64,000 nt of DNA, taken from NCBI GenBank assembly GCA_018269005.1, contig JAFDVK010000012.1:496001-560000 (forward strand), read 5' to 3'. Both the position numbers and the translations under genes were made by a program. Numbering within the stretch: position 1 is the first letter of the stretch; the number at the start of each line of letters is the position of its first letter. Below the pieces are notes generated by a model. The model was not told the DNA's origin, ran no database searches, and worked only from the letters and a program-made list of their open reading frames with translations. Of this stretch, positions 7,749 to 15,963 are shown piece by piece. The stretch comes from Acidobacteriota bacterium. GTDB lineage: Bacteria > Acidobacteriota > Blastocatellia > Pyrinomonadales > Pyrinomonadaceae.

Positions 7749-8144
7749 ATGCTTATAAGGGCAACTACAGTTTGGGTTGTGATCTTGGTGCTCGCGATTC
7801 TAAATGGACTTCTGCGCGAGGCGGTTTTGTTCCCATCATTCGGAAGGCAGCTCGGATTTGTCGTAAGCGGCCTTATCCTTTGCTGCGTGATCTTTGCGGT
7901 CGCATACTTCTCAATTTCTTGGATCGGTTCAGAAAGCGCGACACAGCATTTACTTGTCGGCTTTCTTTGGCTCGCCCTCACACTTTCGTTCGAGTTTTCG
8001 TTCGGCCTTTCGCGGGGCTTGGGTTTGGACGAGATCCTTTCGGCATATTCCTTTCAAGATTGGAATCTCTGGCCGCTTGTGCTTCTTTTGACGTTCTTTG
8101 CACCTCTCTTAGCGGCAAAGTGCAAAGCCCGTTCTACGCCGTAA
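7749..8144 (+). CDS. Small polytopic membrane protein (hypothetical)
   Basis: A 131-residue hydrophobic protein with four predicted helices (about 8-26, 38-58, 68-86, 106-124) and a short basic tail (KCKARSTP). The segment LNGLLREAVLFPSFGRQLGF is reminiscent of a widespread uncharacterised membrane family, but no functional name can be given. It starts 12 bp after the ICMT-family gene, so cotranscription is likely, and its 3' end overlaps the convergent MBL-fold gene by 11 bp. Confidence 0.65.
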   Translation: MLIRATTVWVVILVLAILNGLLREAVLFPSFGRQLGFVVSGLILCCVIFAVAYFSISWIGSESATQHLLVGFLWLALTLSFEFSFGLSRGLGLDEILSAYSFQDWNLWPLVLLLTFFAPLLAAKCKARSTP

Positions 8145-8898
8145 CGACAAGGCCGTCATACGCAAACTCGACATTCTCGGGCAGTAGGCGGGAATCACGT
8201 TCGTGCATGATATCGTGATTCAGGTGTGTGAGGTACGCACGTTCTGGCTTTAGCTCAGCGATGATCGCAAGAGCTTCTTCAAGACAAAGATGCGTTCCGT
8301 GCGGCTTTATCCTGACGCAGTCCAAAACGAGTACATTGAGGTCACGCAGAGCATCCATAGACTCCGGCGGAATGTGCTTCAGATCGGTAGCATAAGCAAA
8401 GTCATTGAAGCGGTAGGCTATCACGGGAAGTTTTCCGTGTATGACCTCGATCGGTGTGATGAGCAGGTCCTTGCCGATGTTAAAAGAGGCCTGCGGGACG
8501 ACCGTATGCGGAATGAGTTGCGGCAGGCCGCCGCCAAAATGTGACGGCTCAAAGATGTACTGAAAGATCCGGCGAAGGTCGATCCATGCGGCGTCGTTCG
8601 CAAAGATCGGCATCGCACCGTACCTGAAATTCAGCGGCCGAATGTCGTCGAGTCCAAAAACATGGTCGACGTGGCAATGCGTAATGAGAACCGCATCGAG
8701 AAAGTCGATGCCTGCCCTAAGAGCTTGTTGTCGAAAGTCGGAAGATGTATCAACAAGAACCTTGCGGCCCTTATGTTCGATCAGAACGGAAACGCGAAGT
8801 CTTTTGTCTCTCGGGTCCTCCGAACGACACGTCTCACAGTCGCACCCGATGGAAGGTACGCCGGTTGAAGTGCCTGTACCGAGAAAGGTCAGTTTCAT
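8134..8898 (-). CDS. MBL-fold hydrolase (PhnP-like phosphodiesterase)
   Basis: A 254-residue metallo-beta-lactamase-fold protein starting MKLTFLGTGTSTGVPSIGCD. It has the zinc motif LITHCHVDHVFGLDDIR (His74, His76, Asp78, His79), a Cys-rich loop CDCETC at 19-24, and later His ligands (VIHG, LTHLNHD). This is the arrangement of PhnP-type cyclic phosphodiesterases and related proteins, which open 5-phosphoribosyl 1,2-cyclic phosphate. No other phosphonate (phn) genes are present, so a general cyclic phosphodiesterase role is more likely. It overlaps the convergent upstream gene at its 3' end. Confidence 0.85.
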   Translation of the reverse strand: MKLTFLGTGTSTGVPSIGCDCETCRSEDPRDKRLRVSVLIEHKGRKVLVDTSSDFRQQALRAGIDFLDAVLITHCHVDHVFGLDDIRPLNFRYGAMPIFANDAAWIDLRRIFQYIFEPSHFGGGLPQLIPHTVVPQASFNIGKDLLITPIEVIHGKLPVIAYRFNDFAYATDLKHIPPESMDALRDLNVLVLDCVRIKPHGTHLCLEEALAIIAELKPERAYLTHLNHDIMHERDSRLLPENVEFAYDGLVVTA

Positions 8899-8904
8899 CG
8901 AACT

Positions 8905-8975
8905 CTACTACCACAGAGGTCGCGGAGGCACAGAGTCGCACAAGCCATTTCTCCGTACTCTCTGTCTTTTCCTTC
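8905..8975. repeat. Intergenic dispersed repeat with inverted CACAGAG arms
   Basis: The gap between the MBL gene and the DUF1844 gene holds CCACAGAGGTCGCGGAGGCA near 8910-8930 and its partial inverse CTCCGTACTCTCTGTC near 8952-8968. The arms can pair imperfectly. Such CACAGAG/CTCTGTG elements resemble the other intergenic hairpin families seen at 33688, 43303 and 50564 in this window. Confidence 0.45.
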
Positions 8976-8980
8976 GGCTC

Positions 8981-9556
8981 CTATTTTTTGCCGAGGATCT
9001 CGTCGCCGGAGAATTTTGCCGCTGCCTGGGCCTTTAGTTTTTCTTCGGTCGCACGTACGAGATGAACGTACTGCATACGCAGATCCGCGAGCAGGCTCTC
9101 GATGAGACGTGATTCCTGCGGATGAAGGTTACCTTTCGTCTTGTCACGCAGCATACCGATGATGTCGAGCCAATATTTTGCAGACTCGAGATCGAGGCTT
9201 CGTTTGCCGGTCGCAGGATGCGGCATCGCCCCCAGAGCGGCCGCGGCGTTGGTTGCGACCGTCGAAAGAAAATTTACAAAACTCGCCGGATCTTCGGCTC
9301 CCGGGATATCATCAGCCTCGTCAAGATCCTCGCCTAGTTCCTCGTCGGTCTGTGGTGTGTCTGCTGCCGGTTCTTCGATCGCTTGGACGCTCAAAGGTTC
9401 GCTCGCTGCGGACGGTTCTGATTCGGTCGGCTTCGCCTTTGGCTCCGGCGCAGGTTCGAGGACAACACCTTCGCGAAGCGTTCCGTCCGCGTTGAACTTC
9501 CGCCTGTCTGCGACCTTGAAATGCACTTTTTCGTTCTCGTCGTCGTGTCCGATCAT
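8981..9556 (-). CDS. DUF1844 domain-containing protein
   Basis: A 191-residue cytosolic protein. The N-terminal 95 residues are acidic, low complexity (runs of Glu, Pro, Ala, Asp, e.g. DEELGEDLDEADDIPGAED). The C-terminal part is a DUF1844 domain: SFVNFLSTVATNAAAALGAM, then HPATGKRSLDLESAKYWLDI and the helix LIESLLADLRMQYV. The function of DUF1844 is unknown; it is found mainly in Acidobacteriota, Myxococcota, Planctomycetota and similar groups, which agrees with the suggested lineage. It is divergent from mazG and convergent with nothing; promoter in 9557-9671. Confidence 0.85.
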   Translation of the reverse strand: MIGHDDENEKVHFKVADRRKFNADGTLREGVVLEPAPEPKAKPTESEPSAASEPLSVQAIEEPAADTPQTDEELGEDLDEADDIPGAEDPASFVNFLSTVATNAAAALGAMPHPATGKRSLDLESAKYWLDIIGMLRDKTKGNLHPQESRLIESLLADLRMQYVHLVRATEEKLKAQAAAKFSGDEILGKK

Positions 9557-9671
9557 AGTTTTTAACCCTTCGAGTCTGCCCTATTTTACCATTTGGAGAG
9601 CCGGCTTATCCAAGACACGCGTCACCCGAATAGACTTCCGAGGCGGAAGTGTTCTCTAATTGTTTACAACG

Positions 9672-10484
9672 ATGTCAAAGAACTTTGATGAACTCGTCGC
9701 TGTAATGGAGCGGCTTCGCGCGCCGGGCGGCTGCCCTTGGGATCGAGAGCAAACCTACGGCTCGCTTGGGCGCTACCTTCTTGAAGAGGCTTACGAGACC
9801 TTCGACGCAATACAAGAGGCCGAAGAGACGGGCGATGTTTCGCACCTTCGTGAAGAACTTGGTGACCTTCTGCTCCAGGTCGTCTTTCATTCGACCATCG
9901 GTAAGGAACGCGGCGAGTTGACGATCGACGAGGTCGTCGCCGAGGTGACGCAGAAACTCGTACTCCGTCATCCGCACGTATTTGGCGATGAAAAGCTTGC
10001 GCGCGCGCAGGACGTACTAGATAACTGGGACAAGCTCAAGGCTCAAGAACGAGCGGCATCGGGCAAGAAAGAGAAGGTGAAAGACTCTCTGCTTGATGAT
10101 GTGCCGATACATTTTCCCGCACTTATCGAAGCTCTGAAGCTTACGTCGAAGGCCGCAAAGAAGGGATTTGACTGGAGAGATGTCGAAGACATATTCGCCA
10201 AACTCGATGAGGAAGTTGCGGAGCTTCGATCCGCGATCAGTAACGAGGACGGGGAGAATGCGGCCGAAGAGATCGGCGACCTGCTCTTTGTGATCGCAAA
10301 TCTTGCGCGAAGACTTGGTGTTGAGCCCGAAACCGCGCTGAAACGGACGAATCGCAAGTTCCGCAAACGTTTCGGATTTGTCGAAAGAGAGATAAAAGCG
10401 AGTGGGAAAGGTCTTGATGACGCAACTCTCGAGGAAATGGATGCCCTTTGGGATCAGGCAAAGAATCAGAAGGATCAACCGTAG
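9672..10484 (+). CDS. mazG: Nucleoside triphosphate pyrophosphohydrolase MazG
   Basis: A 270-residue two-domain MazG. The first domain begins LVAVMERLRAPGGCPWDREQ and contains the metal-binding EEAYETFDAI and EELGDLLLQVVFH (ExxE...ExxD); the second, about 125-265, repeats this as LDEEVAELRSAI and EEIGDLLFVIANLARRLG. MazG hydrolyses non-canonical and canonical NTPs to NMP and pyrophosphate and lowers (p)ppGpp-linked stress in E. coli. ATG 9672 is preferred to the TTG at 9660. Despite the name there is a mazEF module 0.5 kb downstream on the other strand, but it is not in the same operon. Confidence 0.95.
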   Translation: MSKNFDELVAVMERLRAPGGCPWDREQTYGSLGRYLLEEAYETFDAIQEAEETGDVSHLREELGDLLLQVVFHSTIGKERGELTIDEVVAEVTQKLVLRHPHVFGDEKLARAQDVLDNWDKLKAQERAASGKKEKVKDSLLDDVPIHFPALIEALKLTSKAAKKGFDWRDVEDIFAKLDEEVAELRSAISNEDGENAAEEIGDLLFVIANLARRLGVEPETALKRTNRKFRKRFGFVEREIKASGKGLDDATLEEMDALWDQAKNQKDQP

Positions 10485-10524
10485 CTACTACGTAATTACG
10501 CAACGGCTGACCTTCGTTATTGCC

Positions 10525-10995
10525 CTAGGTTCGAAAGATCAGATCCAGTAGATCGTATGTATCTCGATAGACCGCCGGCTCCTTTGAAGCACGCGGCCCC
10601 GCGACGTTCAGCACCGAAGCACCCGCGATCTTCAGCCACTCTCTCGTCTTGTCCGCCGCATTATCTTGTGAGAATCGGTAAAGCTCCGCGATAAGGACAG
10701 GCCGCCGGTGCTTGCCCGCAACTCTCCACGTAAAGAGCGAACCGCCCGTAAGTTTGCCGAGAGCAACGATCAATGTCGCATCGGCGGCGAGGACGTTCTG
10801 CTCAGTGCGCGCCGCAAGATCGTCGGACTCGATCTCGATCAAATTCGCGTATTTATCTGAAATTCTGCCGTCTTCTGCCCAGCGTCCTCGGGGAACGTAG
10901 CCGCCGTGCTCGAAGTTGTGGTCGATCGCCCAATCGAGGGCCGCGCGGTCGGCTCCCGTCTGCCCACCCGAGATGATCTTCGTTATCTTACTCAG
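10525..10995 (-). CDS. Putative molybdenum carrier-family protein, CTG start
   Basis: Reading the minus strand from 10995 gives a 156-residue protein with the complete family pattern: KIISGGQTGADRAALDWAI, GGYVPRGRWAEDGRISDKY, RTEQNVLAADATLIVALGKL, then LNVAGPRASKEPAVY. This is a Rossmann-like fold first described as a molybdenum-cofactor carrier (GGQTGAD is the ligand loop). No ATG, GTG or TTG lies between the mazF stop and the conserved core, but CTG 10995-10993 has AGGAG seven bases upstream and starts L/M-S-K-I-T-K. A TTG at 10842 would delete the ligand loop. It overlaps mazF by 8 bp and is probably translationally coupled to it. Confidence 0.75.
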   Translation of the reverse strand: MSKITKIISGGQTGADRAALDWAIDHNFEHGGYVPRGRWAEDGRISDKYANLIEIESDDLAARTEQNVLAADATLIVALGKLTGGSLFTWRVAGKHRRPVLIAELYRFSQDNAADKTREWLKIAGASVLNVAGPRASKEPAVYRDTYDLLDLIFRT

Positions 10996-11308
10996 CGAAC
11001 ATCTCCTGCAGGCGATCGAGTGTTGCCTTTCTTTCGCTTTTCCCGATCGAGCCGATCCGCTTTACCAGCCTTTCTTTATCGACCGTTCGCAACTGGTCAA
11101 GCACGAGCGAGCGTTCGGAATTGAGAACGTTCACGGCTACCCGCGTCGGGTAGCGGTCGGTCTTGGTCGAGACAGGTGCGACGATGACCGAATTCAGGTG
11201 GCGGTTCATCTCATCGGGCGAGACAACGACGCAAGGGCGGGTGTTCTTTGCCTCTTTTGCGATCTCTTCGTCGAGATTCAAAAGATAGATATCGAAACGT
11301 TCTACCAT
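10988..11308 (-). CDS. MazF/PemK-family toxin endoribonuclease
   Basis: A 106-residue MazF-fold protein: VERFDIYLLNLDEEI, NTRPCVVVSPDEMNRHLNSV, IVAPVSTKTDRYPTRV and VLDQLRTVDKERLVKRIG. These are the conserved strands of the PemK/MazF ribonuclease that cuts mRNA at short sequence motifs when free of antitoxin. ATG 11308 was preferred to ATG 11314 because GAGGG lies 7 bases before it. Its first bases overlap the mazE stop codon, and its end overlaps the downstream molybdenum-carrier-like gene by 8 bp. Confidence 0.9.
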   Translation of the reverse strand: MVERFDIYLLNLDEEIAKEAKNTRPCVVVSPDEMNRHLNSVIVAPVSTKTDRYPTRVAVNVLNSERSLVLDQLRTVDKERLVKRIGSIGKSERKATLDRLQEMFAE

Positions 11309-11547
11309 TGCCATTCCCTCTTCTCGAACTCGTTCGGTACGCTTTCGACGGTGTCGTCGGCATCGTTCTCTGCAATGGTCCTAAAAGCCTCGTCCCAGCC
11401 GCTCCTTGGGGTTGCGGCGTTGCGGATAAGGATGCCGCGGTCGCTAACATCGATCTCGACTTCGCCCGAAATACCGCTCTGTTCGAGAAGGATCTTCGGA
11501 ATGCGAATGCCCTGAGAGTTCCCGATCTGTATGATCTGTGATCGCAT
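11302..11547 (-). CDS. MazE/AbrB-type antitoxin
   Basis: An 81-residue protein with an N-terminal swapped-hairpin (AbrB/MazE) DNA-binding domain, MRSQIIQIGNSQGIRIPKIL followed by VEIDVSDRGILIRN, and an acidic disordered C-terminus (ENDADDTVESVPNEFEKREW) of the sort that blocks the MazF active site. It is the first gene of a mazE-mazF-carrier operon. A 17-bp palindrome covers its start codon (11547-11563), which suits autorepression. There is no Shine-Dalgarno, and the predicted transcription start coincides with the ATG. Confidence 0.9.
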   Translation of the reverse strand: MRSQIIQIGNSQGIRIPKILLEQSGISGEVEIDVSDRGILIRNAATPRSGWDEAFRTIAENDADDTVESVPNEFEKREWQW

Positions 11548-11582
11548 AATTACACTGTAATTACGGTAAAGCTGACGGTCAA
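11547..11582 (-). promoter_or_regulatory. mazE promoter with overlapping palindromic operator
   Basis: On the minus strand TTGACC (11582-11577), a 17-bp spacer and TACAGT (11559-11554) form a good sigma-70-type promoter; six bases separate the -10 from the mazE ATG, so the transcript should begin at the A of ATG. The palindrome TAATTACACTGTAATTA (11547-11563) covers the -10 and the start codon, a sensible site for MazE/MazEF autorepression. Confidence 0.65.
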
Positions 11583-11604
11583 GATTCTGGATGAGAATTC
11601 TTTG

Positions 11605-12894
11605 CTAAACTTTCGAAATCTGCTCGATGCCGGGCATATACGGCCTTAGCGCGTCGGGGATCACGATACTTCCGTCGGCTTGCTGATAATTCTCGATAAC
11701 GGCGATCCATGTGCGGCCGACCGCGAGCCCGCTGCCGTTGAGCGTGTGGACGTATTCGGGTTTTCCGCCGCCGGAACGTCGAAACCGCGTACCCATTCGG
11801 CGGGCTTGAAAATCGCCGCAGTTCGAACAACTTGAGATCTCGCGGTAAGTTTGCTGAGAAGGCAGCCAAACCTCGATGTCGTAGGTCTTTCGAGCCGAGA
11901 ATCCCATATCGCCGGTCGAGAGAACGACCGTCCTATAGGGAAGTTCGAGCAATTGCAGGATCTTCTCGGCGTTGGCTGTGAGTTCTTCGTGCTCCTTCTC
12001 GCTCTCTTCGGGCAGGCAAAGTTTTACGAGCTCGACTTTCTCGAACTGATGCTGGCGAATGAGTCCGCGCGTGTCCCGGCCGTAGCTTCCCGCCTCGCTG
12101 CGGAAGCACGGCGTGTATGCAACAAACTTCATCGGAAGACTCGCAGCCTCCAAGATCTCATCGCGATGATAATTCGTAACGGGGACTTCTGCTGTCGGGA
12201 TCAGGGAAAACCCGCGTTCATCCGTTAACGTAAAGAGATCCTCTTCGAACTTCGGCAACTGCCCGGTTCCGAACAGACTATCTCGATTAACGATCAGCGG
12301 CGGCTGCGTTTCCGTGTAGCCGTGTTCGCCCGTATGAACATCCAGCATAAAGCTCACAAGTGCTCTTTCGAGGCGAGCTCCTTGTCCGCTCAAGATCGCA
12401 AAACGCGAACCCGCGACCTTTGCCGCACGTTCGAGATCGAGGATTCCGAGGTCCGTGCCGAGATCGACGTGATCTTTCACCTCGAAATCAAATTCACGAG
12501 GTGTTCCCCAGCGGCGCACCTCGACATTCGCCGATTCGTCTGCTCCGACAGGGACATCCGCCGCCGGAAGGTTCGGAAGGCCGGAAAGCAGGTCGCGCAT
12601 CGCCGCATCCGCCTCGTCACGAAGCTTCTCAAGCTCCGCCTGACGATCCTTTAATCCGGCAACAGAAGCCTTTTTCGCGGTCGCCTCTTCGGTCTTGCCG
12701 GCCTGCATCAAGGCCCCGATCTCTTTGCTCGCGTTATTTCGCTCGTGGTTCACATCGTCAGCCTCGCTGTTGACGCGGCGGCGCTCAGCATCGAGTTCGG
12801 CAAAATGGTCAAGCACTTCGGGCGAAAAATTCCGTGCCGCCAACGCAGCTCGAACTGAATCAAGGTTTTCTCTTACGTAATTTGGGTCAAGCAT
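11605..12894 (-). CDS. serS: Seryl-tRNA synthetase
   Basis: A complete 429-residue class II aminoacyl-tRNA synthetase that charges tRNA-Ser in the cytosol. It has the N-terminal coiled-coil arm (about 30-105, [20 protein letters not shown]), then the catalytic domain with motif 2 ([20 protein letters not shown]) and motif 3 ([20 protein letters not shown]), and the serine-recognition segment [33 protein letters not shown] is the usual N-terminus. It stands between mazE and the M13 peptidase gene on the same strand, with 57 bp to mazE and 146 bp to the next gene. Confidence 0.98.
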   Translation of the reverse strand: MLDPNYVRENLDSVRAALAARNFSPEVLDHFAELDAERRRVNSEADDVNHERNNASKEIGALMQAGKTEEATAKKASVAGLKDRQAELEKLRDEADAAMRDLLSGLPNLPAADVPVGADESANVEVRRWGTPREFDFEVKDHVDLGTDLGILDLERAAKVAGSRFAILSGQGARLERALVSFMLDVHTGEHGYTETQPPLIVNRDSLFGTGQLPKFEEDLFTLTDERGFSLIPTAEVPVTNYHRDEILEAASLPMKFVAYTPCFRSEAGSYGRDTRGLIRQHQFEKVELVKLCLPEESEKEHEELTANAEKILQLLELPYRTVVLSTGDMGFSARKTYDIEVWLPSQQTYREISSCSNCGDFQARRMGTRFRRSGGGKPEYVHTLNGSGLAVGRTWIAVIENYQQADGSIVIPDALRPYMPGIEQISKV

Positions 12895-12974
12895 TGTTTC
12901 AAACTATGTAACACAATTATCAAGCTTATCGCCTTATCTGCAAACCGCACTCAGTTGAAACTCACCTTGTGAGA

Positions 12975-13015
12975 AAAATCGAAGCTGCCGAGAGCAGAAC
13001 GCTCCGGGCAGCTTC
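12975..13015 (-). terminator. Intrinsic terminator of the M13 peptidase gene
   Basis: On the minus strand GAAGCTGCC (13015-13007) pairs with GGCAGCTTC (12989-12981), with inner GAGC/GCTC pairing, and is followed by GATTTTTC. It lies 25 bp after the stop codon of the M13 peptidase gene. Confidence 0.7.
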
Positions 13016-13040
13016 TATGATCTCGATACACTGCAAGTAT

Positions 13041-15062
13041 CTACCAGATCAGGCAGGCGTCTTTTCTGACCATCGCTTGTCCTTGTTTGCAGCCGAAGGC
13101 TTGGGCGAACTCGGGCATATTGGAAAGCGGACCGTTGACGCGCCATTTCGCGGCGGAATGCGGATCGGTCAGCACTTGGCGCCTTTCGAACTCCGGTGTA
13201 GCCTTTGCGGCCCAAACCTGTGCCCAGCCGAGAAAGAACCGCTGCTCCGGCGTAAAGCCGTCGATATTCTCGATTTTCTTGCCCTTTAGAGCATCGACAA
13301 GTGCGGTGTATGCGATCGCAAGGCCGCCGAGGTCGCCGATATTCTCACCGAGTGTAAGCTTGCCGTTGATGTGCAGTCCGGGCTGAACCTCGTAGCCGTT
13401 GAACTGATTCACGACACATGCGGCACGCTCTTCAAATTTCTTGCGGTCTTCCGGCAGCCACCAAGATGCGAGGTTGCCTTGAGCGTCGAACTTGCTGCCC
13501 GAATCGTCGAAGCCGTGCGTGATCTCGTGGCCGATCACCGCGCCGATCGCACCGTAATTGATCGCGTCATCGGCCTTGAAGTTGAAGAAAGGCGGCTGCA
13601 GAATGCCGGCCGGGAAAGTGATCTCGTTATTCGTGCCGGAATACGAAGCGTTCACGGTCGGCGGCGAGAAGAACCAGCGTGTTTTGTCCGCTGGCTTGCC
13701 GATGTCGGCAATGTTCCGCTTGATCTCAAAAGCTCGTGACCGAAAGACATTCCCAGCGTAAGACGAACGGTCGATGGTGAGGCCCTTGTAGCCTCGCGGA
13801 TGTTCGTTGTACCCGATCTTCCGTTTGTAGGTCGCGAGTTTGCCGAGCGCCTTCTCCTTTGTTGCGGGGCTCATCCATTCGAGAGAGTTGATGTGGCTCT
13901 TCATCGCCACGAAAAGGTTGTCGATGAGTTGGTTCATCCTGGCCTTTGCTTCGGGCGTGAATTCGGTCTTTACATATTCGGCACCGAGGGCCTCACCGAG
14001 CGTGCGGTCGGTCGCCGAAACGCAGCGCTTCCAACGCGGTTCCTGCTCTTTCGTACCCGAAAGATACTTGCCGTGGAAATCGAAGCTCGCGTCTGCCAAC
14101 GCCTTTGGAAGATAGCTTGCGGACGAATCGAGCACCATGAAGCGGAAGTATGTTTTCCACTGATCGACAGGCACGTCCTTGAGCATCGTGTTGACTGCCC
14201 TAAAGAAGTCCGGCTGGCCGAAATTGAGCGTTTCCGGAACAGGAATGCCGCGGCGCTTCATATAATCTTTGAGCGAAAGATTCGGGATGATCGCCTGTGC
14301 GTCAGAAAGCTTGATCTTGTTGTAATTCTTATCCGGATCGCGCATTTCGACCGGCGCCTTCGACGCCTTTGCAAGCTGCATTTGAATTGCCATTACGGCT
14401 TCGGCGTGAGCCTTAGCTTCTGCAGGAGTGTCGCCCGACATATCGAAAACCTTTGTCATATACTCGACAAATTTCTGGCGGGTCTCGACCATCTTTGCGT
14501 CTTCTTTCGTGTAGTAATCCTTGTTCGGGAGCGAAAGACCGCCCTGGCCGGAACTTACGATGACCGCGTTCGAATCCTTCGCGTCCCGTCCGCCGCCGAA
14601 ACGGAAGAGTGCCGGAAAGCCATCATTATGAAGGTTCGCGATCTCGCGTACGACGTCATCTTGCGTTCCTAGTTTCTCGATCTGTACGAGGACGGGTTCG
14701 ATCGGCTTGATGCCGTTTGCTTCGATCGCGTTCTCGTCCATACAGGCTGCGTAGTAATCGCCGATAAGCTGAACATCGCTGCCCTTCTTCGCATCCTTTG
14801 CCGCGACGGCCTTATCAAGAATGTCGTGCAGGATGTCGCGATTGCGGTCGCCGAGAATGTTGAATGTTCCCCAACGAGCCTGCGACGGCGGAACCTCGGT
14901 ATTCTTGACCCAAGTGCCGTTCGCAAACTGAAAAAAGTCTTCGCATGCATCGGCATTGCGATCCATACGCGAGATATCGAACGCTGTCTGTCCAAAGGCG
15001 CTCGAAGTAAGCGTCGCAAAGACGAACAGAGCGACAAAATAACGTTTAAGAGTTGAACGCAT
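13041..15062 (-). CDS. Secreted M13-family zinc metallopeptidase
   Basis: A 673-residue M13 (neprilysin/PepO-like) endopeptidase. The start MRSTLKRYFVALFVFATLTS is a signal peptide ending near AFGQ; ATG 15062 was chosen because AGGAGAG lies just before it. The N-terminal domain is helical, the C-terminal domain carries HEITH (512-516) and the third ligand Glu573 in ENIGDLGG, plus the substrate strand NASYSGTNNEITFPAG and the family's terminal C..IW. It probably degrades peptides in the periplasm or outside the cell. A TonB-domain gene lies directly upstream on the same strand (67 bp), and a terminator follows it. Confidence 0.95.
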   Translation of the reverse strand: MRSTLKRYFVALFVFATLTSSAFGQTAFDISRMDRNADACEDFFQFANGTWVKNTEVPPSQARWGTFNILGDRNRDILHDILDKAVAAKDAKKGSDVQLIGDYYAACMDENAIEANGIKPIEPVLVQIEKLGTQDDVVREIANLHNDGFPALFRFGGGRDAKDSNAVIVSSGQGGLSLPNKDYYTKEDAKMVETRQKFVEYMTKVFDMSGDTPAEAKAHAEAVMAIQMQLAKASKAPVEMRDPDKNYNKIKLSDAQAIIPNLSLKDYMKRRGIPVPETLNFGQPDFFRAVNTMLKDVPVDQWKTYFRFMVLDSSASYLPKALADASFDFHGKYLSGTKEQEPRWKRCVSATDRTLGEALGAEYVKTEFTPEAKARMNQLIDNLFVAMKSHINSLEWMSPATKEKALGKLATYKRKIGYNEHPRGYKGLTIDRSSYAGNVFRSRAFEIKRNIADIGKPADKTRWFFSPPTVNASYSGTNNEITFPAGILQPPFFNFKADDAINYGAIGAVIGHEITHGFDDSGSKFDAQGNLASWWLPEDRKKFEERAACVVNQFNGYEVQPGLHINGKLTLGENIGDLGGLAIAYTALVDALKGKKIENIDGFTPEQRFFLGWAQVWAAKATPEFERRQVLTDPHSAAKWRVNGPLSNMPEFAQAFGCKQGQAMVRKDACLIW

Positions 15063-15129
15063 AAGCTCTCCTAGAAAGAATTTAGTTTTTATGGCGAAAG
15101 ATGATTCTACGTTAAATAGCGACAAAAGT

Positions 15130-15960
15130 TTAATTTGGCGGCGGTTCGAGCCGTTTGAAGTTGTAGCGGAGCAGCACGCGCATGGCCAGCGGCTTGTTGT
15201 TGCGGTACGCGGGACGCCAATTCATCTTGCGGACAGCGTCCTCGACCGACGCCTCGAGACCAAAGCCGGCCCAGCGAACGATCTTAGTTTGCAGGATCTT
15301 TCCGGCGGCATCGATATCGACAAGGATCTCAACTGTCGCCGCAACGCTGAGCCGTTCTGCAGCTTCGGTGTAAAGCGGCTTTATTCGGCGATATGGAATC
15401 GGCGGCTGAAGGCCTTTTTCCGGCGAGTCGGGCAGTGTCTCGATGCTTGCGGTGTCATCGATTTCGGCCGGGGTGACGCCGTGCGCACTTTTTGCGATGG
15501 CCGCAGCCGTTTCGCCCGCTGTTTGCAAAAGCTGCGGCAATGCCTCGGCCTCGGTCGGCGCTTCGATGCGAGGATGGAGCCATCGAATCAGTCGTCCGGT
15601 GCGGGTTTCGACGACAAACAAGGCCGCGTACGCTTCAAAATAGACAGGCTTTGCGAATGAACTGCGGCGGTTGACGCCTGTATTGATGATGACAAAGTAG
15701 TCGCAGCCGATAGCGGAACCTGCAGCGGCCGCCTGGTCAACCGATAAATTGGTCGGTGTTGCGAATTTGAATGATGCGAACGCAGAAGAAGCGAGATCTT
15801 CATCGAGTAGTGTGAACTGACCGCTCAGCTCCGCCCGCAGCTTGGCGGTGTAAGCATCCGCCGTGTTGTCGCCGATCGTAACTGTTGCAAGACTCTTTGC
15901 GTTGGCCGCAAAGACGAAGACCAAGATAAATAGAGCTGAAAAAAATACCGGCCTTTGCAT
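15130..15960 (-). CDS. Secreted protein with TonB C-terminal domain
   Basis: A 276-residue protein with a signal peptide or N-terminal anchor (MQRPVFFSALFILVFVFAAN). Residues 25-150 form a region like periplasmic FlgO/CsgG-type proteins (SDYFVIINTG-type strand, TRTGRLIRWL). The C-terminal 90 residues are a TonB-type domain: PPIPYRRIKPLYTEAAERLS, ATVEILVDIDAAGKI and DAVRKMNWRPAYRNNKP. TonB C-terminal domains contact TonB-box receptors; because the large receptor at 17563 is near, a functional link is possible. Without a proline-rich spanning region it is more likely a periplasmic TonB-like protein than a classical energy transducer. Confidence 0.75.
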   Translation of the reverse strand: MQRPVFFSALFILVFVFAANAKSLATVTIGDNTADAYTAKLRAELSGQFTLLDEDLASSAFASFKFATPTNLSVDQAAAAGSAIGCDYFVIINTGVNRRSSFAKPVYFEAYAALFVVETRTGRLIRWLHPRIEAPTEAEALPQLLQTAGETAAAIAKSAHGVTPAEIDDTASIETLPDSPEKGLQPPIPYRRIKPLYTEAAERLSVAATVEILVDIDAAGKILQTKIVRWAGFGLEASVEDAVRKMNWRPAYRNNKPLAMRVLLRYNFKRLEPPPN

Positions 15961-15963
15961 CGT

